Below, in pieces: positions 43,181 through 53,279 of a stretch of 64,000 bases of DNA. Position 1 is the first letter of the stretch; every line of letters starts with the position of its first letter. The notes under the pieces were generated by a model. It did no database searches. It worked only from the letters and a program-made list of their open reading frames with translations, and had not been told where the DNA came from. The position numbers and the translations under genes are program-made. Source of the stretch: Streptomyces sp. NBC_01381. Its GTDB lineage: Bacteria > Actinomycetota > Actinomycetes > Streptomycetales > Streptomycetaceae. The stretch covers positions 3,658,001-3,722,000 of the forward strand of contig NZ_JAPEPI010000001.1 in assembly GCF_026340305.1 (NCBI RefSeq), in the 5' to 3' direction.

Positions 43181-43501
43181 TCAGAGCACCATCGCCGTCG
43201 CGCACACCGCGAGCGCCATCGTGCACAGCGTCGCCGTCGCCGCCGCCCGCCGCGTGAGCGGGCGCGGCCTGCTCGTGGCGGACAGATCGGTGAGCCTGCG
43301 GTGCGCCACCGCGAGGAAGCCGAGCCAGAGCAGCAGGCCGAGGGCGCAGGCCAGGACGGACAGCATGGTGGCGCCGTCGTGCAGCGCCGCCCGTGCCGCG
43401 AGGACCGCGGCGACGGTGCTGGACAGCGTCGTACGCCGCCACGCGAGCCGCGTGCGCTCCGGCTGCAGCCCCGGATCGCGGACCGCGGCCTGATCCGTCA
43501 T
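43181..43501 (-). CDS. DUF202 membrane protein
   Basis: A 106-residue protein with the DUF202 opening GLQPERTRLAWRRTTLSSTV and three hydrophobic helices, including LSVLACALGLLLWLGFLAVA and AAATATLCTMALAVCATAMV. Its start overlaps the stop of the upstream DUF202 gene (ATGA), so the two are coupled and may form a hetero-oligomer. Function unknown. Confidence 0.82.
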   Translation of the reverse strand: MTDQAAVRDPGLQPERTRLAWRRTTLSSTVAAVLAARAALHDGATMLSVLACALGLLLWLGFLAVAHRRLTDLSATSRPRPLTRRAAATATLCTMALAVCATAMVL

Positions 43502-43890
43502 CCTTCCCACCCGAAGAGCACGATGACGACCATGGCGAGCGCCACCACCGCGACGGCCAGGCTCAGCAGCATCGGGAAGCGCGACGTGGGCAGATCCTCG
43601 CCCCGCCGCATCGCCCGCTCGCAGCGCACCCAGTGGTTGAGTGCGCGCAGCGAGCAGAGCACACCGGCGGCGAGCAGGGCCAGGGCGAGACCGATGCGCC
43701 ATCCCCAGCGCAGGTCCGGCAGGAACTGGTCCACCGCGAAACCCCCGCCGATCAGGGCGAGCGCGGTGCGCAGCCAGGCGAGGAAGGTCCGCTCGTTGGC
43801 AAGCGAGAAGCGGTAGTCGGGGGTGTCGCCCTCCTCGCTGATCCGCTCGGGGGCGAACCACAGGCGCAGGCTCTGTACGAAGTTGCTCAC
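43498..43890 (-). CDS. YidH-like DUF202 membrane protein
   Basis: A 130-residue protein, GTG start at 43890 (MSNFVQSLRLWFAPERISEE). The DUF202 signature LANERTFLAWLRTALALIGG is followed by three helices ending MLLSLAVAVVALAMVVIVLF. It is the larger partner of the coupled DUF202 pair. Function unknown. Confidence 0.85.
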   Translation of the reverse strand: MSNFVQSLRLWFAPERISEEGDTPDYRFSLANERTFLAWLRTALALIGGGFAVDQFLPDLRWGWRIGLALALLAAGVLCSLRALNHWVRCERAMRRGEDLPTSRFPMLLSLAVAVVALAMVVIVLFGWEG

Positions 43891-43930
43891 CCGCCGCACA
43901 CTAGCCCGCGCCACCTCGAGCCACCTCGCG

Positions 43931-44467
43931 CTACCGTGCGCGGAACTCCCGCAGCCGCTCGAAGGCGGCGAGCCCGTCCGGCGTCCACTCCCACTCGCCG
44001 AGCCGCCGCTCCAGCTCGTCCTCGGTGAGGAAGGCGTGCCAGTCGACCTCCTCGACCTGGGGGCTCACCGGCAGATCGCAGACCACCTCGTAGACGTACG
44101 ACCACCAGGAGTGCCCCGCGCCGTCTTCGTACAGGAACTTGAACAGCGGGGTGGGCTGCGGGAGTCCACTGACCCCCAGCTCTTCCTGCGCCTCGCGCAG
44201 CGCCGCGTCGTCGTAGGACTCACCGGCCCCGACGACCCCTCCGACGAACACGTCGTAATGGGAGGGGAAGACGAGCTTGGTCGGTGTCCGGCGGTGCACG
44301 AAGACACGGCCCTCGGGGTCCCGCACGAGGATGAACGCGCAGCGGTGGCGCAGGCCCCGCGCATACACCTCACCGCGCGGGGCCTCGCCGACGACCTCGT
44401 CGTTCTCGTCGACGATGGCCAGGATCTCGTCGCGGGGGTCGGCCTGCCCTGATGTCACGTCAGTCAT
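43931..44467 (-). CDS. Nudix hydrolase
   Basis: A 178-residue protein. The complete Nudix box is present: GGVVGAGESYDDAALREAQE followed by ELGV, giving G-x5-E-x7-REAxEELG. The preamble RCAFILVRDPEGRVFVHRRT and the later YVYEVVCDLPVSPQVEEVDW suit the isopentenyl-diphosphate isomerase-like/Nudix branch. Substrate (nucleoside diphosphate derivative or other) unknown. ATG 44467 preferred over 44476. Confidence 0.9.
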   Translation of the reverse strand: MTDVTSGQADPRDEILAIVDENDEVVGEAPRGEVYARGLRHRCAFILVRDPEGRVFVHRRTPTKLVFPSHYDVFVGGVVGAGESYDDAALREAQEELGVSGLPQPTPLFKFLYEDGAGHSWWSYVYEVVCDLPVSPQVEEVDWHAFLTEDELERRLGEWEWTPDGLAAFERLREFRAR

Positions 44468-44482
44468 GCCGACCATCCAACC

Positions 44483-45891
<1,409 letters not shown>

Positions 45892-45901
45892 ACGGCCACT
45901 G

Positions 45902-45916
45902 TAATGCTGCCCATTA
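45902..45916. promoter_or_regulatory. TAATG-CTGCC-CATTA operator
   Basis: A perfect 5+5+5 inverted repeat starting 11 bases upstream of the TetR start, overlapping the probable -10 region. Likely autoregulatory site. Confidence 0.6.
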
Positions 45917-45945
45917 TTAAAAGCGAGGGAGTCCCTGCTCAAGCC

Positions 45946-46314
45946 CGCCGCTCCGCGGCGGATCTTTCCCGCCCACCCACCCGATTGCCCCGCAGCGGCC
46001 CCGGTCTGCCCACGCGCCGTCGTCGGCCGCGCCGCCGTACCGCCGCTTCGCGGCGAGTTTTCCCGCCCACCCGCCCGATTGCCCGGCAGCGGCCCTGGTC
46101 TGCCGACGCGTCGTCGTCGGCTGCGCCGCCGTACCGCCGCTTCGCGGCGAAAGCTTTCCCGCCCGCCCACCCGATTGCCCGGCAGTTGCCCGCCCATCCG
46201 TCGGTAGCTCTTTCAGCCCGTCCGGCGTTTGAGGACGAACTCGGCGGAGCCGGTGATGACGGCACGCGAAGCCCCCGCGCAGCGGGTTTTCGGGAAGGGG
46301 CGGGGTTGGGGAAA
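45946..46314. repeat. composite intergenic repeat, copy B, with tandem modules
   Basis: No gene is seen. A roughly 93-base module is present twice and partly a third time: TTTCCCGCCCACCC, then CCGATTGCCC, GCAGCGGCCC, the CGTCGTCGGC stretch and the CCGCCGCTTCGCGGCG hairpin. The modules start near 45969, 46063 and 46156. The block ends with CAGCCCGTCCGGCGTTTGAG then GACGAACTCGGCGGAGCCGG and GGGGCGGGGTTGGGGAAAA. It has the same modules as copies at 13.8-14.0 kb and 53.3-53.6 kb. It lies between a TetR promoter and the convergently placed 3' end of the DMT gene. Confidence 0.85.
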
Positions 46315-46315
46315 A

Positions 46316-47212
46316 TCACCTGCGTTCCAGTTGCCGCACCCCTAAGCGCGTCTTGGCCCGCGGCATCGCCGGGTGCAACCCGAGCAGCACGATGCCGCCC
46401 ACGATGGCCGCGAGGCCGACCACCTGCCAGGTCAGCGCGGCCGCATCCATCCGCAGCTGGTCCCCGAGAAAACCCACCCCGCACACAATCCCCGCCAAGG
46501 GCTGCGCAGCAGTCAGCGCAGGCAGCGACATCCGCAGCGGCGCGGTCTCGAACGCGCTCTGGACGAGCAGCAGCCCCGTCACGCCGAGCACAAGCACCGC
46601 GTACGGCTGCCACCCCGTGAGCAGATGGGTCAGGCCCCCGTCGTCGAACCGCTGCCCGCTCACCCGCGTCAACGCGTCCTGCACCCCGTAGAGGAGACCC
46701 GCCGCCACCCCGAGCAGCACGGGCCCGACCGTCCACCGGTGCCGGGACGCCTTCGCGTACGCCGTGAGGAGCATCGCCGTACCCACCATCACGCCCATGA
46801 TCAGCCACTGCCGCAGCTGACCGGACTCCGCGGTCCCGCCCTGCGGCTGCCCCGCCACGATGAACGCCGTCACCCCGCCCGCGAGCAGCACGAGACCCGC
46901 CCAGCCCTGCCGCCCCAGGGGCTGCTTCGTCCGGTACCGGGAGAGCGTCAGGGCGAACAGCAGGTTCGTGGCGAGGAGCGGTTCCACCAGGGAGATCTCA
47001 CCTTGGGCCAGCGCGAGCGCGCCGAGGACCATGCCGCACACCATCAGGCCGATCCCGCCGAGCCACTCCGGCACCTTCACCAGGTCGAGCAGGAGCCGCG
47101 GCGAGAGGAAGTCGCTCAGCGGGGCGCGCTGGGCGGCGTCCTGCTGGAACACGAAGCCGAAGCCCAGGCAGCAGGCGGCCGATACGCCGAGGACGAGGAT
47201 CAGGACCGACAC
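46316..47212 (-). CDS. DMT-superfamily transporter (EamA-like)
   Basis: A 298-residue ten-helix protein. The two EamA halves are visible, with QGEISLVEPLLATNLLFALT closing helices 3-4 of the first and QSAFETAPLRMSLPALTAAQ then PLAGIVCGVGFLGDQL in the second. Members export or import small metabolites. The stop codon sits directly at the end of composite repeat copy B. Substrate unknown. Confidence 0.87.
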   Translation of the reverse strand: MSVLILVLGVSAACCLGFGFVFQQDAAQRAPLSDFLSPRLLLDLVKVPEWLGGIGLMVCGMVLGALALAQGEISLVEPLLATNLLFALTLSRYRTKQPLGRQGWAGLVLLAGGVTAFIVAGQPQGGTAESGQLRQWLIMGVMVGTAMLLTAYAKASRHRWTVGPVLLGVAAGLLYGVQDALTRVSGQRFDDGGLTHLLTGWQPYAVLVLGVTGLLLVQSAFETAPLRMSLPALTAAQPLAGIVCGVGFLGDQLRMDAAALTWQVVGLAAIVGGIVLLGLHPAMPRAKTRLGVRQLERR

Positions 47213-47322
47213 GTCGTACCTCGAGACGGGGGACGGGACAGGTGCTCAAGGCGGGCCACGGGGTGGGGACTTGGCGGGTACCAGGCCGACGATAGTCCCG
47301 TTCTCCGTGCCCCGCTCCGCGA

Positions 47323-47369
47323 GTGACCCGAACCGGGTAGTTGACGTGGGTCACCTGGGTACTCAGGAT
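47323..47369 (+). promoter_or_regulatory. promoter with overlapping palindromes before the flavoprotein gene
   Basis: TTGACG (47341-47346), a 17-base spacer and CAGGAT (47364-47369) form a plausible promoter. Inverted arms GTGACCC (47323-47329) and GGGTCAC (47348-47354) flank the -35 box, and ACCCG-AAC-CGGGT overlaps the left arm. A repressor bound here would block the polymerase. Confidence 0.5.
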
Positions 47370-47433
47370 CTGACTCACCAGTAACTCCCCCCTTTGGTGC
47401 GCCCCCGCCCCCGTACTAGGAGGAACGACCCTT

Positions 47434-49089
47434 ATGGCCTACGACGCAGATGTGATCGTGATCGGCGCGGGTCTCGCCGGGCTCGCCGCGACGGCCGAGC
47501 TCGTCGACGCCGGCCGCCGGGTCATCCTCCTTGACCAGGAACCCGAACAGTCCATCGGCGGGCAGGCGCACTGGTCCTTCGGGGGACTGTTCTTCGTGGA
47601 CTCGCCGGAGCAGCGGCGCCTGCGGATCAAGGACTCGCACGCGCTTGCCCTGCAGGACTGGATGGGCACGGCCGCCTTCGACAGACCCGAGGACCACTGG
47701 CCGCGGAAATGGGCCGAGGCGTACGTCGACTTCGCGGCCGGCGAGAAGCGGTCCTGGCTGCACGGGATGGGCGTGCGGTTCTTCCCCGTCGTGGGGTGGG
47801 CCGAGCGCGGCGGGTACGACGCGCAGGGGCACGGGAACTCCGTGCCGCGCTTCCACATCACCTGGGGGACGGGACCGGGTCTAGTCGCACCGTTCGAGCG
47901 ACGGGTTCGAGAAGGCGTCGCCCGCGGTCTCGTCCAGCTCAAGTTCCGCCACCGCGTCTCCGGTCTCTCCCGCAGCGCGGGCAGCGTCGACACCGTCACC
48001 GGAGAGGTCCTTGAACCCTCCGGTGTCGAGCGCGGCAAGGCCAGCAGCCGTGAGGTCACCGGATCCTTCGAGTACCGGGCCCAGGCGGTGATCGTGACGT
48101 CCGGCGGCATCGGCGGCAACCACGATCTCGTACGTGCCAACTGGCCCGAGCGGCTCGGCACTCCGCCCGAGCGGATGATCGCGGGCGTGCCCGCGCACGT
48201 CGACGGGCGGATGCTCGGCATCGCCGAGGGCGCGGGCGCCCGCCTGATCAACCGCGACCGCATGTGGCACTACACCGAGGGCATCCAGAACTGGAACCCC
48301 ATCTGGGAGAACCACGGCATCCGCATCCTGCCGGGCCCCTCGTCGCTCTGGCTCGACGCGCGCGGCGACCGCCTGCCGGTGCCGCTCTTCCCCGGCTTCG
48401 ACACGCTGGGCACGCTGGAACACATCATGAAGTCCGGGTACGAGTACACGTGGTTCGTGCTCAACCAGCGCATCATCGGCAAGGAGTTCACGCTCAGCGG
48501 CTCGGAGCAGAACCCCGATCTGACCGGGAAGTCCGTGCGCGGTGTCATCGAGCGCGCACGTGCCGATGTGGCGGCCCCCGTCAAGGCGTTCATGGACCAC
48601 GGCGCCGACTTCGTCGTGGAGAAGGAGCTCGGCGCGCTCGTGCGCGGCATGAACGCGCTGACCAAGGAGCCCCTCATCGACGAGGCGGCGCTGCGCCGCA
48701 CGCTCCAGGCGCGCGACCGCGAGATCGTCAACCCCTTCACCAAGGACCTGCAGATCACCGCGATCCGCGGCGCCCGCAAGTTCGTCGGGGAGCGGCTCAT
48801 CAGGGCGGCTCCCCTGCACCCGATCCTCGACCCGAAGGCGGGCCCGCTCATCGCGGTGCGGCTCAACATCCTCACCCGCAAGACACTCGGCGGCCTGGAG
48901 ACCGATCTCTCGTCGCGCGTCCTGGCGCAGGGAGGGGATCCGCTTCCCGGTGTGTACGCCGCCGGCGAGGCCGCCGGATTCGGCGGCGGGGGAGTGCACG
49001 GCTACCGCTCGCTCGAAGGCACCTTCCTCGGGGGCTGTCTCTTCTCGGGGCGCGCGGCCGGGCGCGCGGCCGCCAAGTCCGTGAGCTGA
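47434..49089 (+). CDS. FAD-binding dehydrogenase (3-ketosteroid 1-dehydrogenase-like)
   Basis: A 551-residue flavoprotein. FAD dinucleotide fold DVIVIGAGLAGLAATAELVD at the N-terminus, then ILLDQEPEQSIGGQAHWSFG, AVIVTSGGIGGNHDLVRANW mid-way, and the C-terminal PLPGVYAAGEAAGFGGGGVH then GYRSLEGTFLGGCLFSGRAA. This is the FAD_binding_2 family, which includes KstD and flavocytochrome c. ATG 47434 follows AGGAGG. The substrate is uncertain; no other steroid-degradation genes are nearby, so KstD activity is not claimed. Confidence 0.87.
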   Translation: MAYDADVIVIGAGLAGLAATAELVDAGRRVILLDQEPEQSIGGQAHWSFGGLFFVDSPEQRRLRIKDSHALALQDWMGTAAFDRPEDHWPRKWAEAYVDFAAGEKRSWLHGMGVRFFPVVGWAERGGYDAQGHGNSVPRFHITWGTGPGLVAPFERRVREGVARGLVQLKFRHRVSGLSRSAGSVDTVTGEVLEPSGVERGKASSREVTGSFEYRAQAVIVTSGGIGGNHDLVRANWPERLGTPPERMIAGVPAHVDGRMLGIAEGAGARLINRDRMWHYTEGIQNWNPIWENHGIRILPGPSSLWLDARGDRLPVPLFPGFDTLGTLEHIMKSGYEYTWFVLNQRIIGKEFTLSGSEQNPDLTGKSVRGVIERARADVAAPVKAFMDHGADFVVEKELGALVRGMNALTKEPLIDEAALRRTLQARDREIVNPFTKDLQITAIRGARKFVGERLIRAAPLHPILDPKAGPLIAVRLNILTRKTLGGLETDLSSRVLAQGGDPLPGVYAAGEAAGFGGGGVHGYRSLEGTFLGGCLFSGRAAGRAAAKSVS

Positions 49090-49224
49090 GAGGTCCGTTC
49101 GCCGCTGCCGCCGAGCGATCGGCGGCAGTTGTCCGAATCGTGTCCAAACGGGCGACCGCGCAGGTCGGGGTGAAGTCTGAGGGATTTGAAACGAGTTGGT
49201 GAAGGCCGCGACAGTGGGCTCACC

Positions 49225-49253
49225 TTGACTGGAGCGCTGCCTACCGCTTTGCT
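49225..49253 (+). promoter_or_regulatory. possible promoter of the TPR/APC genes
   Basis: TTGACT (49225-49230), 17 bases and TTTGCT (49248-49253), about 48 bases before the GTG start of the TPR-like protein. Confidence 0.4.
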
Positions 49254-49300
49254 AAGCGTGATCATCCGTAAGCGAGCCGCGCCGGGGAGGAAGTCCCGCG

Positions 49301-50260
49301 GTGTCACCACCCCCACCCCCCTTGGGCCGTTCCCGCAAGCGAGCGGCGCACACCTTCGACTCCGCGCTCGACGACGCCGAACTGGTCACCGCCCGCACCG
49401 CGTTGGCCCAGGGCCGTTGGACCGAGGTCCGTACGCTGTTCGCCGACACCGGCGACGACTGGGACCGCAGGGGCCACCGGTTCGACGTACTCGCGCAGGA
49501 GCACTCCACCACCGCCTGGACCCGTGACTGGCGGCTCGCCGAGCCCGAGAGCACCGACGCCGCCGTGCTGCTCGGCTTTGCCGCGGTGCATCTCGCGCTG
49601 CGCGGCAAGGGGCGCCCGGAGAAGGCGCGGGAAGCCTGCCGGGATGCGGCGGCGCTGGTCCCCGCCGACCCCACGCCCTGGCTCGCGCTGCTCACCCTGG
49701 AGCGCACCCTTGGCCGCGAGGAGGACGTCGTGCGGCTCTTCGACGAGGTCCGCCACCGCCACCCCGAGCACCACCACGCCCACCATCTGATGGTGGCCAG
49801 GCTCGCCGAGCGGCGCCCCGCCGCGGGCCAGGACCCGCTGCACGAGGTGTACGACTTCGCCGCCTGGGCGGCCGAACAGGCCCCCGAGGACTCGCCGTTG
49901 GCGGTCCTGCCCGTCATCGCGCACGCCGAGCGCTACCGCGTCCTCGCCACCATCGGCAGCGAGCCCGCCGACCCCGCAGCCTCCGGGCACTGGACGGGCC
50001 GCCGGGCCCGCCAGGTCATGAAGGCGGCCTTCGACTGGTGGCTGGAGTGGGAGATGCCCGAGAGCAGGGCCCATCCGCGCTGCCGCGTCGACCTCAACTT
50101 CCTCGCCCACGCGAAGTTCTGCGAGGGCCGGGCCGCCGAGGCGGCCGCGCTCTTCCACCGCATCGGGCGGCACGCGACCAAAGACCCCTGGTCGTACCCG
50201 GACCGGGACCCGTACACGGCGTTCACCGCCGCGCGCGACGTCGCGCGCGGAGCAGCCTGA
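49301..50260 (+). CDS. TPR-like helical protein of unknown function
   Basis: A 319-residue soluble protein, GTG start, with a proline-run N-terminus. Helical repeats include AVLLGFAAVHLALRGKGRPE, ACRDAAALVPADPTPWLALL and LLTLERTLGREEDVVRLFDE, which have TPR spacing, and a later KAAFDWWLEWEMPESRAHPR. No enzymatic motif. It precedes an APC permease gene by 42 bases and may be in one operon; a scaffold role is a guess. Confidence 0.7.
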   Translation: MSPPPPPLGRSRKRAAHTFDSALDDAELVTARTALAQGRWTEVRTLFADTGDDWDRRGHRFDVLAQEHSTTAWTRDWRLAEPESTDAAVLLGFAAVHLALRGKGRPEKAREACRDAAALVPADPTPWLALLTLERTLGREEDVVRLFDEVRHRHPEHHHAHHLMVARLAERRPAAGQDPLHEVYDFAAWAAEQAPEDSPLAVLPVIAHAERYRVLATIGSEPADPAASGHWTGRRARQVMKAAFDWWLEWEMPESRAHPRCRVDLNFLAHAKFCEGRAAEAAALFHRIGRHATKDPWSYPDRDPYTAFTAARDVARGAA

Positions 50261-50302
50261 CCCACCGCACCAATTCGTCCCCCCTGAAAGGACCACCGCG
50301 CC

Positions 50303-51889
50303 ATGGCGACGGGAAGTTCGAGCAGTACGAGCGGCAGCAGAGCCGCCGGCGCACCCGCCACGAGCGCCGCCACCGACAGCGGGATCAGCACTTACGTGGG
50401 CGAGGAGCGGGCCCTGCGCGCGGGCCGCCTCGGCACCGCGGGACTGCTGCTCTCCGTGCTCGCCGCGACAGGCCCCCTGATGGTCGTCGCCGGTGTCATG
50501 CCCACGACGTACGGCGTGATGGGCGTCGTCGGACAGCCGCTGCTCTTCCTCATTCTCGGCGTGGTCCTCGGTCTCTTCAGCTTCGGGTACGCCGAGATGA
50601 GCCGTCACGTGCACAACGCGGGCGCCTTCTACGCGTACATATCGCGCGGCCTCGGCGGCACCGCGGGCGCCGGCGCCTCGCTGGTCGCGCTCGTCGCGTA
50701 CAGCGCGCTGCAGGCGGGCCTCTACGGCCTCCTCGGCTTCGAGGTCTCCGGGCTGCTCAACACGTACTTCGAGGTCGAAGTCGCCTGGTGGATACCGGCA
50801 CTTGTCACCGTCGCCGTCGTCGGCGTGCTCGCCTGGCTGAAGATCGACCTGAACGCGCGGGTCCTCGGCGTGCTGCTCCTGGTCGAGGTGGCGCTCGTCG
50901 TCATCTTCGACATCGCGGCCATCGCCGACCCGGCCAAGGAAGGCCTGTCCCTGCACGCCTTCAACCCCGACACCCTGACGGGCGCGGGCCTCGGCACCGC
51001 CCTGTGCTTCTGCATCGCGGCCTTCCTCGGCTTCGAACAGGCGCCGGTGTACGCCGAGGAGACCAGCCGTCCGCAGGTCGTCGTCGCCCGCGTGATGTTC
51101 TTCGCGGTGGGCTTCGTCGCGGTCTTCTTCGCGATCAGCTCCTGGGCGCTCACGGTGGCGGCGGGCCCGTCCGGCATCGTCTCCGCCGCACAGGAACAGA
51201 GCGCGGGGCTGCTCTTCGGGCTCACCGAGTCCCGGCTCGGCTCCACCTTCACCGACGTACTCCATGTCCTGTTCGTCACGGGCATGTTCGCCGCGCTCCT
51301 CTCCTTCCACAACGTGGTCGCGCGGTACGCCTTCGCCATGGGCCGCGAGGGACTGCTGCCCGCCGCTTTCGGGAAGACCAACACCTCCACCGGCGCCCCC
51401 GGCACCGGCTCCCTGCTCCAGACGGTCGTCTCCGTCCTGATCGTGGTGCCCTTCGCTGTGACCGACGACGGCCCGTTCGGCGACCCCACCGCGCCGGTCC
51501 TGCACCTGTTCACCTGGCTCGGCAACATCGGCGCCCTGGGCGTCATCCTCCTCATGGCCACGGCGTCCGTCGCGGTTATCGTCTTCTTCGTGCGCCGCGG
51601 CGCCGCCCGCGCCCAGGCCTGGCGCATCACCGCGTCCGCGCTCGCCGCGATCGGCCTGCTCGTCATCGCCGGCTACACGGTCAAGGACTTCGACGTCCTG
51701 GTCGGCGCGGGCCCCGGCTCGACGCTCAGCTGGGTGCTGCCCGGCATCATCCTGCTGGCCGCCCTGATCGGCGTGGTCTACGGCGCGGTCCTGCGCTCCA
51801 CCAGGCCGGACGCGCACGCCAGGATCGGCCTGGGCAACGAGGCGTTCCAGCTGGAGAAGGCGGCGCGTCCGGATATGACGGAACGCTGA
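50303..51889 (+). CDS. APC-superfamily amino acid permease
   Basis: A 528-residue protein with about 12 helices. Family marks: GRLGTAGLLLSVLAATGPLM in helix 1, then VMPTTYGVMGVVGQPLLFLI, a long MSRHVHNAGAFYAYISRGLG, FCIAAFLGFEQAPVYAEETS and GREGLLPAAFGKTNTSTGAP. An N-terminal serine-rich leader precedes the first helix. It would import an amino acid or amine by proton symport or antiport; the substrate is unknown. Follows the TPR-like gene after 42 bases. Confidence 0.9.
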   Translation: MATGSSSSTSGSRAAGAPATSAATDSGISTYVGEERALRAGRLGTAGLLLSVLAATGPLMVVAGVMPTTYGVMGVVGQPLLFLILGVVLGLFSFGYAEMSRHVHNAGAFYAYISRGLGGTAGAGASLVALVAYSALQAGLYGLLGFEVSGLLNTYFEVEVAWWIPALVTVAVVGVLAWLKIDLNARVLGVLLLVEVALVVIFDIAAIADPAKEGLSLHAFNPDTLTGAGLGTALCFCIAAFLGFEQAPVYAEETSRPQVVVARVMFFAVGFVAVFFAISSWALTVAAGPSGIVSAAQEQSAGLLFGLTESRLGSTFTDVLHVLFVTGMFAALLSFHNVVARYAFAMGREGLLPAAFGKTNTSTGAPGTGSLLQTVVSVLIVVPFAVTDDGPFGDPTAPVLHLFTWLGNIGALGVILLMATASVAVIVFFVRRGAARAQAWRITASALAAIGLLVIAGYTVKDFDVLVGAGPGSTLSWVLPGIILLAALIGVVYGAVLRSTRPDAHARIGLGNEAFQLEKAARPDMTER

Positions 51890-51941
51890 CGGACACCCGT
51901 GGCCCCTGTACCCCGGGGGCCGCGGGTGCTCGAATCGAAGG

Positions 51942-52694
51942 GTGACAACTCCCCATCCGCACCAGCCCGAAGAAGACCTACGCGAGCGCGGCGGCGCACC
52001 GGTCGGCCGCCGTCTTGTCCTCGGGATGCTCGGCCTGGGCGTCGCGGGCGTGGCCGCCGCGCCGCCCCTCCAGCGGGGCCTGGAGTCCTTCCTGGGCGCC
52101 GCCTCCGACAAGGACCCCACCGGCCTGACGGACCTGCTCCCCAACGGCGGCGGCTTCCGCTACTACTCGGTGGCCTCGTCCGTCCCGCACCGCGACGCGT
52201 CGTCGTACCGCCTGAAGATCGACGGCCTGGTGGACAGGCCGACAACGCACTCGCTCGCGGACCTGCGCGCCCTCCCGCAGACCCGCCTGGTCCGCGACGT
52301 CCAGTGCGTTACGGGCTGGCGGGTGCCGAGCACCCCCTTCGAGGGCGTACGGCTCTCCCGGCTCCTGGACGCGGCGGGCGTGCGCCCCACGGCCCGCGCC
52401 GTGCGCTTCACCTGCTTCGACGGGACGTACAGCGAGAGCCTGACGTTGCGGCAGGCGCGGCGGGCGGATGTGCTGGTGGCCCTGCGCATGCAGGACAAGG
52501 ACCTGGGCCACAGCCACGGCGGCCCGGTCCGCCTCTATGTCGCCCCCATGTACTTCTACAAGTCGGCGAAGTGGCTCTCCGGGATCGAGCTCACCGACGA
52601 GGTGGTGCCGGGGTACTGGGAGCGCCGGGGTTACGACGTGGACGCCTGGGTGGGTGATTCGAATGGCCGTGACGACGAGCCGACGGCGGTCTGA
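51942..52694 (+). CDS. molybdopterin-dependent oxidoreductase (YedY/SuoX-like)
   Basis: A 250-residue protein, GTG start. After a basic N-terminus, GRRLVLGMLGLGVAGVAAAP looks like a membrane or secretion signal. The molybdenum-ligating cysteine is in RDVQCVTGWRVPSTPFEGVR, followed by PTARAVRFTCFDGTYSESLT and PVRLYVAPMYFYKSAKWLSG. The small size and single domain match YedY-type (MsrP) enzymes. The next gene, overlapping by 32 bases, encodes a membrane cytochrome b, the usual electron partner. Confidence 0.87.
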   Translation: MTTPHPHQPEEDLRERGGAPVGRRLVLGMLGLGVAGVAAAPPLQRGLESFLGAASDKDPTGLTDLLPNGGGFRYYSVASSVPHRDASSYRLKIDGLVDRPTTHSLADLRALPQTRLVRDVQCVTGWRVPSTPFEGVRLSRLLDAAGVRPTARAVRFTCFDGTYSESLTLRQARRADVLVALRMQDKDLGHSHGGPVRLYVAPMYFYKSAKWLSGIELTDEVVPGYWERRGYDVDAWVGDSNGRDDEPTAV

Positions 52695-53274
52695 GGTCGC
52701 GCGGTTCAGCCCTGCGCAACGGTGGGCGCATCGACTGACGGCGCTCTTGATGGGCGTCTGCGTGGCGACGGCGGCCTGCCTCTACCTCCCGTTCCTCGCC
52801 GAACTGGTCGGCCGCCGGGCCCTGGTGGTGACCCTCCACACATGGTCGGGCCTGCTGCTTCCGGCCCCCTTCCTGGCGGGCCTGGCCTCCCGCGCCTTCC
52901 GCGGCGACCTGCGGCTCCTGAACCGCTTCGGCGCGCACGACAAGGTCTGGCTCCGGTCCGCCCTGCGCCGCAGGGCCGCGCCGCGCCCCGCGGGCAAGTT
53001 CAACGCGGGGCAGAAGCTGTACGCCGGCTGGATCGGCGGGGCGGTCCTGGTGATGCTGGGCACGGGCCTGCTGATGTGGTTCACGCATGTCGCCCCGCTG
53101 GCCTGGCGGACGGGAAGCACGTTCGTCCACGACTGGCTGGCCCTGGCGATGGGGGTGGTGCTTGCCGGGCACGTGGGGATGGCACTGGGGGACCCGGAGG
53201 CGAGGCGGGGAATGCGGACCGGGTCGGTGGACCCGGAGTGGGCGCAACGGGAACACCCACTGTGGCGCAGGTAG
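52663..53274 (+). CDS. membrane cytochrome b (b561/DsrM-like) partner of the molybdoenzyme
   Basis: A 203-residue four-helix protein with conserved histidines for heme: FSPAQRWAHRLTALLMGVCV, VVTLHTWSGLLLPAPFLAGL and VHDWLALAMGVVLAGHVGMA. It would pass electrons between the quinone pool and the molybdoenzyme. It overlaps the upstream gene by 32 bases in another frame, a tight coupling. The 3' end abuts composite repeat copy C. Confidence 0.85.
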   Translation: MAVTTSRRRSEVARFSPAQRWAHRLTALLMGVCVATAACLYLPFLAELVGRRALVVTLHTWSGLLLPAPFLAGLASRAFRGDLRLLNRFGAHDKVWLRSALRRRAAPRPAGKFNAGQKLYAGWIGGAVLVMLGTGLLMWFTHVAPLAWRTGSTFVHDWLALAMGVVLAGHVGMALGDPEARRGMRTGSVDPEWAQREHPLWRR

Positions 53275-53279
53275 CCACC

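Noticed and set aside
45946..46314. Composite repeat considered as an RNA gene or CRISPR array
   Set aside because: The tandem modules have no variable spacers and match other intergenic loci; there are no cas genes.
47434..49089. Steroid degradation cluster
   Set aside because: A single KstD-like flavoprotein and one hydroxysteroid-type SDR are not enough; no kstR, kshA or hsa genes are present.
49304..52144. A 946-residue open frame on the minus strand
   Set aside because: It is antisense to the TPR-like, APC permease and molybdoenzyme genes, is arginine/glycine-rich and low in complexity, and matches no fold; typical of GC-rich shadow frames.
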